Under the pieces are notes generated by a model that was not told the origin of the DNA, searched no databases, and was given only the letters and a program-made list of their open reading frames with translations. From contig DATDCV010000205.1 in the NCBI GenBank assembly GCA_036524155.1, positions 1 through 28,924 on the forward strand: a stretch of 28,924 nt of DNA, written 5' to 3'. Shown here in pieces: positions 9,201 through 16,364 of this stretch (its first letter is position 1; each line of letters opens with the position of its first letter). Made by a program: the position numbers and the translations under genes. This DNA comes from DATDCV01 sp036524155. Lineage in GTDB: Bacteria > Verrucomicrobiota > Verrucomicrobiia > Limisphaerales > UBA8199.

Positions 9201-9642
9201 GAGCGATTTCCGCCCAATCCAACCGCGCGGGAACGAGGAAGTACGTCCGTTTCGGTTCAGAAGTCGGACTGGCGTATTCAATGCGGATACCCCACGTCTC
9301 GCGACGCGGCGCTTTGTTTCGTTCTGTCGGCCAAGTGAATTCGAGGCCGATGAGCGTTGCACCGTTGCGCCGGATGTAATGCGGCTCGCCATCGCGCGTC
9401 GTGTAGTTGGTGTCGCACAAGCAATAGCTCACCAGCGTGCGGCCATGCGCGTTGCCGGCGGCGGCACGGTTGGGACGCCAATGCTCGCCGAGCACGACGT
9501 ACTGAATAAGATCAAGCAGCGCAGACTTCCCGCTTTTGAACGCTCCCGCCACGAGCGTGTGATTCGACACATCAAGAATTTGCCGGAACCCGTACCAATT
9601 GACGGCGATTATGCGCGTGAGGGAGATCCGTTGTGAGTTCAT
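6244..9642 (-). CDS. jetC: Wadjet SMC-like ATPase subunit JetC
   Basis: 1132 residues, with the head-coiled-coil-head plan of SMC/Rad50 proteins. Walker A is GAFKSGKS (33-40), the long middle is rich in Glu/Lys/Arg/Leu/Gln heptads, and near the C-terminus come the ABC signature MSGGENQ and Walker B LGLAVMDEAFSKLSG. The P-loop is unusual in reading AFK where most SMC-type loops read DNG before SGKS. JetC dimers with JetA and JetB make a condensin-like motor that extrudes DNA and recognises small circles. Its ATG overlaps the jetB stop and its stop overlaps the jetD start, both as ATGA. The length fits JetC. I did not assign a Wadjet subtype. Confidence 0.92.
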   Translation of the reverse strand: MNSQRISLTRIIAVNWYGFRQILDVSNHTLVAGAFKSGKSALLDLIQYVVLGEHWRPNRAAAGNAHGRTLVSYCLCDTNYTTRDGEPHYIRRNGATLIGLEFTWPTERNKAPRRETWGIRIEYASPTSEPKRTYFLVPARLDWAEIAPSGSMLDEEEFRSFLRREYGRESIFPRQQDYLAEMATPRHLWFDPEQFRKTFPKAIAFEPEKDVEKFIREFILEESPLDVRDVKTAVSAYRETQARLAQQEEEAKLLCNVRDQHTAYEKAKREAAMLQHMTHALEHVRLTELVARHESDLANLKAKHASDNEAFEARVAEKQQLEKALREFRLEGGDEELRQKRSEQEAKRAERQSLLEAQQSVRQRLRDLRHRWTNWLKRGAEIKLDGLADALTVEDSLLDALADPNEAVGLQALPNLAERFSELFTTTGELLEPQRTKINSISSRLRQIAADLERLEQKQTPGDFSLFQAIKTRLAGSPNPPQQLCRLIEVKPEAEEWRTALELVLGRNRFAIVVGSGEDYRTALEVLRKRPAGERGVDESLVHPREAGELAAEVRNNSLAEKVEIVHAPEPVRRVAEQFTRHLLGRVIAAERLEDLDLCERGITREGIFKQTPTRRRLRQLPGFEFTLGTEGLKRLHATLIREQQGLMAERESRQALIDGAHAWLDSGKKGGLSDPRLPDRSGELSRLPGLEKELSELKLRVEFLATPERSARLKQLDEMQEKLGQANREIGSLETARQQFVQKQREIQDALDAARNALDSAQLSVTENRVRLPEGVLDQEIHERLAQLKSEFKSWTERKDAVTDKAGTAALDAANARNARNNARRTLIDATDADGRPKHPQYRHDDFDPDEESNDRWQARLRLLEEVQLEESRKLAAERRKDWERRLKEQVLNRLNENLQAAERAVRQLRGYLDVRVGSHKYRISQERDTLFATHWHLLDSGFEPTDDLLSGGRNQEVQSALDELMAAVEADGKADARALSLLDYRNYHRYDIKMRPADIASGPEISFGRSGVSMSGGENQAPFFISMLAAFLRVYDLGGGRSQHLGLAVMDEAFSKLSGDGVEDCLELARNFNLQLVMAFPIDRLGVMAPYADTVIELRKEEVRDDAGFVVQLDNIPVLLSPQQVQDTLA

Positions 9643-10280
9643 GGACGCGCCTCGCTCTCCGCGCCGGCCTCGGCCGCTTCTTCACCAGCGGCCTGTTTGA
9701 AACCGTTGACCGTTTGTGCCCATTCCTCGGCCCGCTCGAAGGGAATCGCACGTGCCAGCGTGGGCAGGATTTCAATCCGAGACTCGCCGAAACGTTCTTC
9801 GTCCTTTTGAAATCGGATCAGGCGTTTGGACCTGAGCTTTGCAAGGATACGCTCCAGGTGTGTATTGGCAGGCGGTTCAATGTGCTCGAAATAAAGTTTG
9901 AGCCTGGCATAGAGATCGTTGGCCGACACGATCACCGTTTCCGCTGGACGCTCCATTCGCGCATCGTCGTAGAACCGCCAAAGCGTGAGTACGGCTAGCG
10001 TCTCGTCCTTCGTGAAGCGAGCAGTAAGACCACATTCGCCAGGAACAGGCCGTGCCTGGAGCAAAGGCCGATCGGGGTCTTGGAAGAGATTCAGATTCAG
10101 TGGCGCAAGGTACTCGGATAATTGAAGCTGGTACTTTCTTGCCGTGAGAAACAGTTCGCGCTCCCGACCACTTTCGCCCATCAGCACGCCTGTGGTGAGC
10201 AACTCGGCAAGGATTTCACGCAACGCCGGACGATCGCCGTCCGGGATATTCGCCCAAAAAGATGGCCACACGGGAGTCAT
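9639..10280 (-). CDS. jetB: Wadjet subunit JetB (DUF4194-like)
   Basis: 213 residues from the ATG at 10280, which overlaps the jetA stop as ATGA. The open frame extends 36 codons further upstream, but that is inside jetA. It is a helical winged-helix protein (LREILAELLTTGVLM, then LFQDPDRPLLQ, then a charged LEHIEPP/LRSKRLI region) matching DUF4194 proteins that act as the kite-like subunit of the Wadjet condensin. It is thought to sit on the JetA kleisin and help hold DNA. Assignment rests on gene order, size and fold pattern, since JetB has no catalytic motif. The acidic, Ala-rich tail (about 25 residues) looks disordered. Confidence 0.85.
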   Translation of the reverse strand: MTPVWPSFWANIPDGDRPALREILAELLTTGVLMGESGRERELFLTARKYQLQLSEYLAPLNLNLFQDPDRPLLQARPVPGECGLTARFTKDETLAVLTLWRFYDDARMERPAETVIVSANDLYARLKLYFEHIEPPANTHLERILAKLRSKRLIRFQKDEERFGESRIEILPTLARAIPFERAEEWAQTVNGFKQAAGEEAAEAGAESEARP

Positions 10281-11776
10281 GCGATTCGTTCGATGGTGAG
10301 GCGCTCGACACGGTGGCCGGCAACAATGTCGGTCGGAATTCTCTCCGGTTTTAGCCCGAACTCTTTCCGAGCAGTATGAATCCGCCAACGAATCGCCTTG
10401 TGCGCACGACCCGCCGAGGCGCGTTCGTAGGCAATCACGGCGAGAAAATCCAACAAATCGTCCTCGGTGCTGATGCGAAGGTCGGCAGTGGACTTTTGCG
10501 CGCCTTTCTCTGGCAAGTGCTTTTCAACAAACCGGCCCGCACGCTGCGGAGTGACAGCGTAGAGGTTTTGGCGGCGGATGCGTTCGAGAGCATCAATGGA
10601 ATCCCCAGCGGCGGCGGGTTTCGTGAGTTGCAAATCGACAGGCGGTCGCGCACGGCGCGGCCGCGCCAGAGCGTCCTGGCCAAAATAAATCTCAACTGTC
10701 GGACAAAGCAGAGTCATTCCCGGTTCGCTCGCAAGATCGGCAAAGGATTGGCCGGAGTGCGTTTCGTCGGCTGCCTTGAGATACGCTTTGACGAGTTCCG
10801 GCCGACGACCGCGCATTTCAGTCTGGTAGCGGTACCGCGCTGCCGACAGGCGGCTGAAATCAGCGACGCGTTCGTCAATGATCTTCTGCTTCGTGGACAA
10901 ACCCGCCAACGAACGTTCAAGCCGGGAGAGCATCTCCTCCGCGTCTCCATAAGCCGTCGTTTCGTCAACGCCGCGCTGGGCCACGATGCCTTCCGCCAGC
11001 CGCTGTTTGACGAACGGGCTGGCGAGCGCATCCTGTGCAATGAGGCGGGCTTGCTTCAGCTTCGGCAACAGGCCGCCGCGCTCAAGCGTGTCGTAGCAAA
11101 CCATGTGTTCGCCTTCGTGAAACTCGACGAGAAAGCGACGCAACGTCTCACTTGGGGTGGCGCTGACCCGCTGTTCCTGCACGTACCGGAGAACCACGGC
11201 CTCGACCGCGCGCATCTGCTGACCGGCCCGCGCGATGCGATCAAGCAATTCTTTCACAACTTGCCGCAATTCTTCCGCCGTTCGGCGTGCTGGATCGAGT
11301 GCGCCTTCCGCCAACAACGTCTCGCAAACCGAACGAACCGTTGCGGCGAAATCTTTGAGTTCGGCCAAGTCCTGCTCCGCAAACTCACGCAACAGCGCGA
11401 GCAACGGAGGCAATCGAGGAGAAAGAACGACCCAGCGTTCGTCGAGGCTGACAGCGCGCTCTTCCAACCAATGCGCCTCCAGCAAGCGATTGAAAATCAA
11501 ACCCGCGCGTTGGCGAATATCAGTGAACTGCGCTCCTTCATCCTCCGAGAATGACACCCCCGGATGCACCAGCAATGAATCGCGAATAATCGCGATGGCA
11601 TCCGAATGCGACAGTTGGCCTCCCTCATCGGCGGCCCGTTCGAGGCGGTCCGCACAATCCACGTAAACGGGCGCGGACGGACGAGCCAGCGGCCTGAAGA
11701 AACTCCAGGCCAGCACGCCGCTCAGCCGTTTGCTGAGCAATTGCTCATTCACTTGTGCTGTCACCGGATCATCCAT
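10277..11776 (-). CDS. jetA: Wadjet kleisin-like subunit JetA
   Basis: 499 residues from the ATG at 11776. The open frame reaches a GTG at 11878 that overlaps the protease stop (GTGA), but the 34 extra residues are Cys/Pro-rich and the family-like sequence starts at MDDPVTAQVNEQLL, so I take the ATG, which has no clear Shine-Dalgarno. Visible features are a winged-helix-like N-terminus, a long charged helical middle (about 150-340) and a C-terminal domain (RIRRQNLYAV, then WRIHTARKEFGL). JetA is the kleisin that bridges the JetC heads and binds JetB. The sequence reminds me more of DUF5716-type than DUF3375-type JetA, but only a profile search can settle that. First gene of the coupled jetABCD operon. 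Confidence 0.85.
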   Translation of the reverse strand: MDDPVTAQVNEQLLSKRLSGVLAWSFFRPLARPSAPVYVDCADRLERAADEGGQLSHSDAIAIIRDSLLVHPGVSFSEDEGAQFTDIRQRAGLIFNRLLEAHWLEERAVSLDERWVVLSPRLPPLLALLREFAEQDLAELKDFAATVRSVCETLLAEGALDPARRTAEELRQVVKELLDRIARAGQQMRAVEAVVLRYVQEQRVSATPSETLRRFLVEFHEGEHMVCYDTLERGGLLPKLKQARLIAQDALASPFVKQRLAEGIVAQRGVDETTAYGDAEEMLSRLERSLAGLSTKQKIIDERVADFSRLSAARYRYQTEMRGRRPELVKAYLKAADETHSGQSFADLASEPGMTLLCPTVEIYFGQDALARPRRARPPVDLQLTKPAAAGDSIDALERIRRQNLYAVTPQRAGRFVEKHLPEKGAQKSTADLRISTEDDLLDFLAVIAYERASAGRAHKAIRWRIHTARKEFGLKPERIPTDIVAGHRVERLTIERIA

Positions 11777-11874
11777 GAGAGCGAGTGGAACGATTTTGGG
11801 CAAAACCGCGCCGCTTGTCACGGGTTGAACTCGCGGGTTCAGCCCCCAGCATGCGCACAAGCAGCGTTCGGGAA

Positions 11875-12672
11875 TCACTGAATCTCTGGCAGATCAAAGT
11901 GATGCGAGAGGAGGTGATACAAGTTTTCAACCCTGTTCGCTTTGACCTCACGCCGATCCTCATGAAACTCGGTCAGGATTCCCACGAGCCTCATACGGTC
12001 CGGAGTCCAAATCGTTGCTCCGGCGAATCGCGCTCGCCAAAGCCCACCGCCGCTCATTCCACGTGGATCTGGTAATGGCATGTCTTGTCCCCTGAATGCG
12101 TCCTCAACTGTTTCGTCATAGCCGATGGAAAGCAGGGCCGCGCGATTGCCGGGCGCGCTCCAATCCATGTCCTCGGGGAAGCTGGTCATGTAGGTGAAAC
12201 TGCCAAAGGAGTGAACGTCACGAATTCGCTCTTTATGTTCGGTCCCTGGCATTCCGAACAGAATTGCCAAGTCGGTCGTCAAGCCTGTTGGGAAAAACTC
12301 CAGGTCGGTGAGGCCCAGGAAACGTTTGTTCGCGAGAAGAGGAGAGGCCGGGTCAGCAATCCTCAAAAAACCTACGTCGAGTTCTTCACTCGCGTCTCCG
12401 CCGTAGAGGTCACCCGCCGCCGGCGCAAACCGGACGTTAGATGGCTCTTCCGTTGTGATCAGTTGAATTGTTTGAGGATCGAGATCCTTAATCACGTGCG
12501 CGGCTGTGATGACGATTGGTTGATTGCAAACAATCAGCAGCATCCCCGTGCCATGCGAATGAATGCCCTTCCCGTCATGGGCGGCAAGCACAACGGTTCG
12601 ATCGAAAATATACCGGTTCAGGATATCTTTCGACGCTCGCAAGACGTGCTTCTTTTGCTCAAGGCTAACCAT
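11875..12672 (-). CDS. Trypsin-like serine protease next to Wadjet
   Basis: 265 residues from the ATG at 12672 (weak gagag upstream); ten more in-frame codons exist to 12702. A chymotrypsin-fold triad is readable: H59 in VITAAHVIKD, D99 in EELDVGFLRI, and S207 in DPRGMSGGGLW. The spacing (40 and 108 residues) is normal for S1-type bacterial peptidases. No signal peptide, transmembrane segment or PDZ domain is seen, so it should be a soluble cytoplasmic enzyme, unlike DegP. It lies between the AbiE pair and jetA, same strand, 98 bp before the chosen jetA start. Cytoplasmic trypsin-like proteases recur as effectors in bacterial defence; a role here is inference from position. Confidence 0.82.
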   Translation of the reverse strand: MVSLEQKKHVLRASKDILNRYIFDRTVVLAAHDGKGIHSHGTGMLLIVCNQPIVITAAHVIKDLDPQTIQLITTEEPSNVRFAPAAGDLYGGDASEELDVGFLRIADPASPLLANKRFLGLTDLEFFPTGLTTDLAILFGMPGTEHKERIRDVHSFGSFTYMTSFPEDMDWSAPGNRAALLSIGYDETVEDAFRGQDMPLPDPRGMSGGGLWRARFAGATIWTPDRMRLVGILTEFHEDRREVKANRVENLYHLLSHHFDLPEIQ

Positions 12673-12756
12673 TGAATTGCTCTCTCGCTCGCATCGTTTC
12701 ATTTCGCGTCATCACGCCTCGCCCTGGCTATCATTGTGACATCGTAATGCCGATGG

Positions 12757-13770
12757 TCATGATGGTTTTGCCTGCCGATTGAACTCCCTTTCGAACTCTC
12801 CAACGACCCGCAGGATTTCATCGAACTCCGGCACATCGCCGAAGAACATTTCTTTCTTCATTTCCCGGTAATCGCCACGCCACGCCGAAAGCTGCTCCGC
12901 AAGTGGCAGCAACCGCAGCGCGCCGGGACGGAGCGTGGCGTATTCCATCCAGGAGTAATCGAAGAATTGCTGGCGATGGGCGGCAACGCGCTCAAACAAT
13001 CCCGCATCGGCCATCGCCTCTGCGGCCACGCCCTTCCGGAGCAGACACCAGAGGTCGTAGTAATGCCTCGCAAGCGAACGTTTGCGCGCTTTGTCCGCAG
13101 GGCGATAAGTTTCCTCGTGGAGGAGCATGGCCTTGTCCCAAAAAGTGCGCCGTGCCACCACGGTTTTGATGGCGAATGCGCCACCGCCGATCTGCTCGGG
13201 AAACGCTTCGCAAAGATACGGCCGCAGCGTGGGAGATGCGGAAGGTTCGGTGTCGGAACGAGCACCCATCTCGATTTTTACGACCGGACGAAGATATGTC
13301 GCCGTGCCGGCCAGCACGCCGGGGTAATTGAATAACAGCGTTTGCTGGTCCTTGTCTTCGTCTGCATCGGCGGGCGTCAGCGACCATTTCATCGCTGCCG
13401 GCAGAACAGCTTCGAATCGTGCCTCCAGTGCTGGGCGGAGTTCATTGTGAATGCGCGCACTGCATGTCTTGACGAGCTTCTTCTGCCGTTTGCTGCTCAA
13501 CTTCTCGCCACCGAAGCCAAGGAATCCGCGGTCAATGACCACATCAATATCTTCGGAGAAACGCTCGATCAGTTTCCACGCCTTGGCGAGCGACGTGCCA
13601 CCCTTGAAGGAAAGATGTTCACCCCAGCCCGGCAGGTTGAACAGTTCGCGGAGCGTCCAGCAAACCCAGAAATCTTTCTCGATGCTGGCAGGCGGCAGGT
13701 TCAAACGGGATTGCGCCTGCTCACAGTAAAGCCGCTGGTCGTCTGGCGAAAGTTTGAGAAAGGCATCCAT
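12757..13770 (-). CDS. AbiEii-type nucleotidyltransferase toxin
   Basis: 337 residues from the ATG at 13770, two bases after the stop of the antitoxin-like gene. It shows the minimal nucleotidyltransferase motif LSFKGGTSLAKAW (G57-S60) followed by SEDIDVVID with D74 and D76, preceded by the conserved IEKDFWVCW near 30-38 and a later KIEMGARSD. AbiEii proteins transfer nucleotides to tRNA or similar acceptors and stop growth when freed from AbiEi; they also work as abortive-infection effectors. The later region with DKAMLLHEETYR and RHYYDLWCLL is the usual helical part of this family. The full catalytic set suggests an active toxin. Confidence 0.88.
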   Translation of the reverse strand: MDAFLKLSPDDQRLYCEQAQSRLNLPPASIEKDFWVCWTLRELFNLPGWGEHLSFKGGTSLAKAWKLIERFSEDIDVVIDRGFLGFGGEKLSSKRQKKLVKTCSARIHNELRPALEARFEAVLPAAMKWSLTPADADEDKDQQTLLFNYPGVLAGTATYLRPVVKIEMGARSDTEPSASPTLRPYLCEAFPEQIGGGAFAIKTVVARRTFWDKAMLLHEETYRPADKARKRSLARHYYDLWCLLRKGVAAEAMADAGLFERVAAHRQQFFDYSWMEYATLRPGALRLLPLAEQLSAWRGDYREMKKEMFFGDVPEFDEILRVVGEFEREFNRQAKPS

Positions 13771-13772
13771 GC

Positions 13773-14393
13773 TCAATCTTCCCCCGGTGCAGCAATACGA
13801 CGCATTACATCCGCCACCCAAGCCGGGGCATAGATGAGATCTTTTAGCAGTTGCTTCTTGTCGTCGGTACTGAGGCGCTGGCGAAGCCGCGTGACAACAC
13901 TGTCGTCCACATGACGGCGACCGAGGTGTCGCAGCGTCTGAATCACAAGACCGCTAACCCGTCCGGAAGCGGCCATGTTTTTCGGCGTGGTGCGTTTCAA
14001 GGTAATGGTCTGCTTCCCCACCGTGACGCTGCGAGTCGGTCCGTCCGTCAGGAACACCACTTTCATGGGAATCTGATCAGACAGCCCAAGCAGATTGGCG
14101 GCATACGCTCCGGATGGCTGAAGTCGCGTGGCGTCGCGTCCCGCCAGAGCTTTGGCAATGGCATCGGCGGTCGGATTCAGCAAGCCAAGTGAAGGATGCT
14201 GGCGCGGGTAATCATAAAGCCCCAGAGCAAGCTGGCGAATCGTGCCGGATTTTTTGTGACGTTTCAAAGCAGAGTCAATGGCGTTTCGGCTGCCAAGCCC
14301 TTGAAAATTGCTTGGAGTGAACACCCAACCCCTACCTTTGCCGTAAATGCGGCTAAGTATCTTAAAATCAGTTGAATGAGCGTGTTTTCCCAT
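13773..14393 (-). CDS. AbiEi-like antitoxin/autorepressor (DUF6088-type)
   Basis: 206 residues from the ATG at 14393, which sits right next to a 13-bp inverted repeat; 15 extra in-frame codons upstream run through that repeat and are unlikely. The N-terminal 80 residues look like a winged-helix (FTPSNFQGLGSRNAIDSALKR, then GTIRQLALGLYDYP), as in AbiEi proteins that repress their own promoter. The remainder (NPTADAIAKALAGRD and on) is the typical C-terminal antitoxin part. The toxin gene begins 2 nt after its stop, so the two are co-translated. In this type IV arrangement the antitoxin opposes the toxin without a stable complex. Confidence 0.83.
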   Translation of the reverse strand: MGKHAHSTDFKILSRIYGKGRGWVFTPSNFQGLGSRNAIDSALKRHKKSGTIRQLALGLYDYPRQHPSLGLLNPTADAIAKALAGRDATRLQPSGAYAANLLGLSDQIPMKVVFLTDGPTRSVTVGKQTITLKRTTPKNMAASGRVSGLVIQTLRHLGRRHVDDSVVTRLRQRLSTDDKKQLLKDLIYAPAWVADVMRRIAAPGED

Positions 14394-14396
14394 GCG

Positions 14397-14434
14397 TTTT
14401 TGACAGAAAAAATAGATTGAATTTCTGTCAAAAA
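14397..14434 (-). promoter_or_regulatory. 13-bp inverted-repeat operator at the abiEi-like start
   Basis: TTTTTGACAGAAA at 14397-14409 and TTTCTGTCAAAAA at 14422-14434 form a perfect inverted repeat with a 12-bp AT-rich spacer, ending 3 bp before the ATG at 14393. AbiEi proteins are known to bind inverted repeats in their own promoters, so this is a likely autorepression operator. A TTGACA hexamer lies in the upstream arm on the minus strand, but no good -10 follows it. Confidence 0.7.
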
Positions 14435-14604
14435 ACAAATCAATTTTTTCGTGAGTTGGCAGGAGTCATCACAAGCCTTTCAGCCAACGAGACTTCCGGC
14501 GATCAAATCGAACGTCGAGGGCACGACGCCAGCGCCAATTGCGGCCATCTGCCGGAGGCGGCCTCCAATCTGTACATTTCCCGCCGCCACCGGCCAAGGG
14601 TGAT

Positions 14605-15480
14605 TTACATCGCCTCTGTGGCCGCGATGGATTCAAACTCGGTCAGGATATCGGGGTGATTGCCGTTCAGAAATTTGAACACTTTCACATTCTCCAACAG
14701 CTTCTTGATGTAGCCCCGCGCCAACGTGAGATTCAGCATGTTGACGCCGTACGCTTGGTCCACCGCTTTCAAGTCGCGCTCGAGGTTCTCCATCTCCTCT
14801 TCCATCTTCGCGATCTCCTCGCGCGACAGCCCTTTCTTCTGCTTCGTCTCCTCCGGGTTGACCAGCTCATCCTTCGGTGTTCCCAAGACGAGCGCCTCCG
14901 CGTAGCCAGTCGTAAAATTGTTCGCGCTCGCCATCAGCTCGGCGATTTCGATCTGCCGAACGCCCGTCACTTTTCGCAGAAGCCGAATGGCCTTGGGCGA
15001 AATGCCTTTGTCTTTCAGCAAATCGGAAGCTTCGGCGTGAATGCCGTCCAAAAGCGTCATGGATGCCTTCACGTCCTGGACTTTCATATTCAACGCAGCC
15101 GCGATCCGCTCCGGCTTCACGCCGCTGTTGATCGCCTTCATGATCATTCTGTGCTCCGCGATTGGGTTGAGGCGATTGACGCGCGAGTTGTACGTGAATC
15201 CCTCATCGTCTCGGGCGATGAGGCATTCGGCCTCGGTTTGGCCCAACTCTTTCAAGGCGAAGAGCCGCAGGTGGCCGTCGAGCAGCAGATATTTTCGGCC
15301 ATCACCCTTTTGCGGATACACCATGAGCGGCTCAATCAGGCCGACCTCTTTGATGGATGCGCGGATGGTCCGGTACCGTTTGATGTTATGCAGCGGGTCT
15401 TTGAACTGCCGCACGGGGAGAATATCGGCCAGCGGCAACCGAAGTCTTCGCATTTCAAATCCGAATTTCGCGTCACTCAT
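14605..15480 (-). CDS. ParB-fold protein with RepB-type C-terminal region
   Basis: 291 residues. Residues 10-90 resemble a ParB/Srx domain, with LLLDGHLRLFALKELG (68-80) in place of the usual GERR box. The region 97-240, with an NxxAEHRMI stretch followed by helices, resembles the C-terminal domain of plasmid RepB partition proteins. No separate replication initiator, RepA/ParA ATPase or origin-like iterons are visible nearby, so ordinary plasmid partition is unlikely. Its ATG overlaps the stop of the ParB-like gene before it (ATGA). A DNA-binding partner of the serine recombinase is the simplest reading. Confidence 0.75.
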   Translation of the reverse strand: MSDAKFGFEMRRLRLPLADILPVRQFKDPLHNIKRYRTIRASIKEVGLIEPLMVYPQKGDGRKYLLLDGHLRLFALKELGQTEAECLIARDDEGFTYNSRVNRLNPIAEHRMIMKAINSGVKPERIAAALNMKVQDVKASMTLLDGIHAEASDLLKDKGISPKAIRLLRKVTGVRQIEIAELMASANNFTTGYAEALVLGTPKDELVNPEETKQKKGLSREEIAKMEEEMENLERDLKAVDQAYGVNMLNLTLARGYIKKLLENVKVFKFLNGNHPDILTEFESIAATEAM

Positions 15481-16364
15481 GCTGCCTCCTTCTGTTTGAT
15501 TGTGAGTTCGTCATGCAAATATTTTGGCATGCTGGCGAGGGATTCCGCCCGCAACAGCGTGATAAAATTCTCATCCGCCAACAGCTTTATGAACGCTTGG
15601 AGGATGAACGTCAGTTTGGCCTCGCAAAGTCTCGCCTTCTTGACCAGCACCTTTTGCTTCTGGCTTTCTCGCCGATAAGCACTCACGAGACTCTCCACGC
15701 TCGTCTTGGTTTTCCGCTGCTGGGGACTGGTGTCGCGCCGCTTGCCGATGAACCGCCGTTTTTCAATCAGCCGCTTTACGGTTCGAATCGAAAAGTGGTT
15801 TAGTTGCTTGCTCTCATAACCCTTCAGCAACTCGCGCTGCAGCTCGACGGTGCCGGCTTTGGCAATTTCCATAGCGACGCCGAGCGGGATGCGTCCGCTG
15901 ACCGCCGCTTCCAACAGGCGTTCCTCGCCGGCATTCTTAAGTGCGATGTATCCGCCGACGGTCGTGTCCGTGATGTCGAGTTTCTTGGCGATCTCGACGT
16001 TGGTGTAGCCCTGATCTTTCAGTCGCTCGATTTCGGTCATCAGCGCCAGTGGCGCGGGCAACCGCCGGGCCATGTTTTCGATCAGGCTGCGGAGCAACCG
16101 TTCCTCTTTCGACACCTCGACGACAATGGCCGGAATTTCTTTGTACCCGAGTGCCGTGAACGCTTCGATTCGCCCCTGGCCGCAAACCAAGTCGTAGCCC
16201 GGGCCTTCCGGCTCACCAGCCGAACGCAGGCTGACCTGGATCGGCTTTTTCAGTCCGAGATTCCGGATGCTCTGTACAATTTGCTCGAATTTCTTTTTGT
16301 CGCGGTGGCGAGGGTTGAGAATTCGAATGCGGTCGATCGGGATCATTATTACTTCTTCGTTCAT
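15477..16364 (-). CDS. ParB/Spo0J-family DNA-binding protein
   Basis: 295 residues. The ParB N-terminal domain spans about 5-105: PIDRIRILNPRHRDKK, then the CTP-binding-type box CGQGRIEAF (61-69), then ENMARR (96-101). A helix-turn-helix follows (GYTNVEIAKKLDITDTTVGGY, split here as 119-130 and 131-139), then helical sequence to the end with a basic patch near 200-215. ParB proteins bind parS-type sites and load as CTP-gated clamps. With no ParA partner, and with 4-nt overlaps to the serine recombinase before it and the RepB-like gene after it, a role in recombination synapsis or regulation looks more likely than segregation. Its start codon lies inside the recombinase stop (ATGA). Confidence 0.82.
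   Translation of the reverse strand: MNEEVIMIPIDRIRILNPRHRDKKKFEQIVQSIRNLGLKKPIQVSLRSAGEPEGPGYDLVCGQGRIEAFTALGYKEIPAIVVEVSKEERLLRSLIENMARRLPAPLALMTEIERLKDQGYTNVEIAKKLDITDTTVGGYIALKNAGEERLLEAAVSGRIPLGVAMEIAKAGTVELQRELLKGYESKQLNHFSIRTVKRLIEKRRFIGKRRDTSPQQRKTKTSVESLVSAYRRESQKQKVLVKKARLCEAKLTFILQAFIKLLADENFITLLRAESLASMPKYLHDELTIKQKEAA

Noticed and set aside
10376..11554. 392-residue plus-strand open frame
   Set aside because: It is antisense to jetA in a GC-rich coding region; its composition (Arg/Gln-rich, no motif) is that of a shadow frame.
11777..11878. N-terminal extension of jetA to the GTG at 11878
   Set aside because: Cys/Pro-rich and unlike the family; ATG at 11776 preferred, although the GTGA overlap with the protease stop is noted.
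14539..15678. 379-residue plus-strand open frame
   Set aside because: Antisense to the ParB/RepB-like genes, no recognisable domain.
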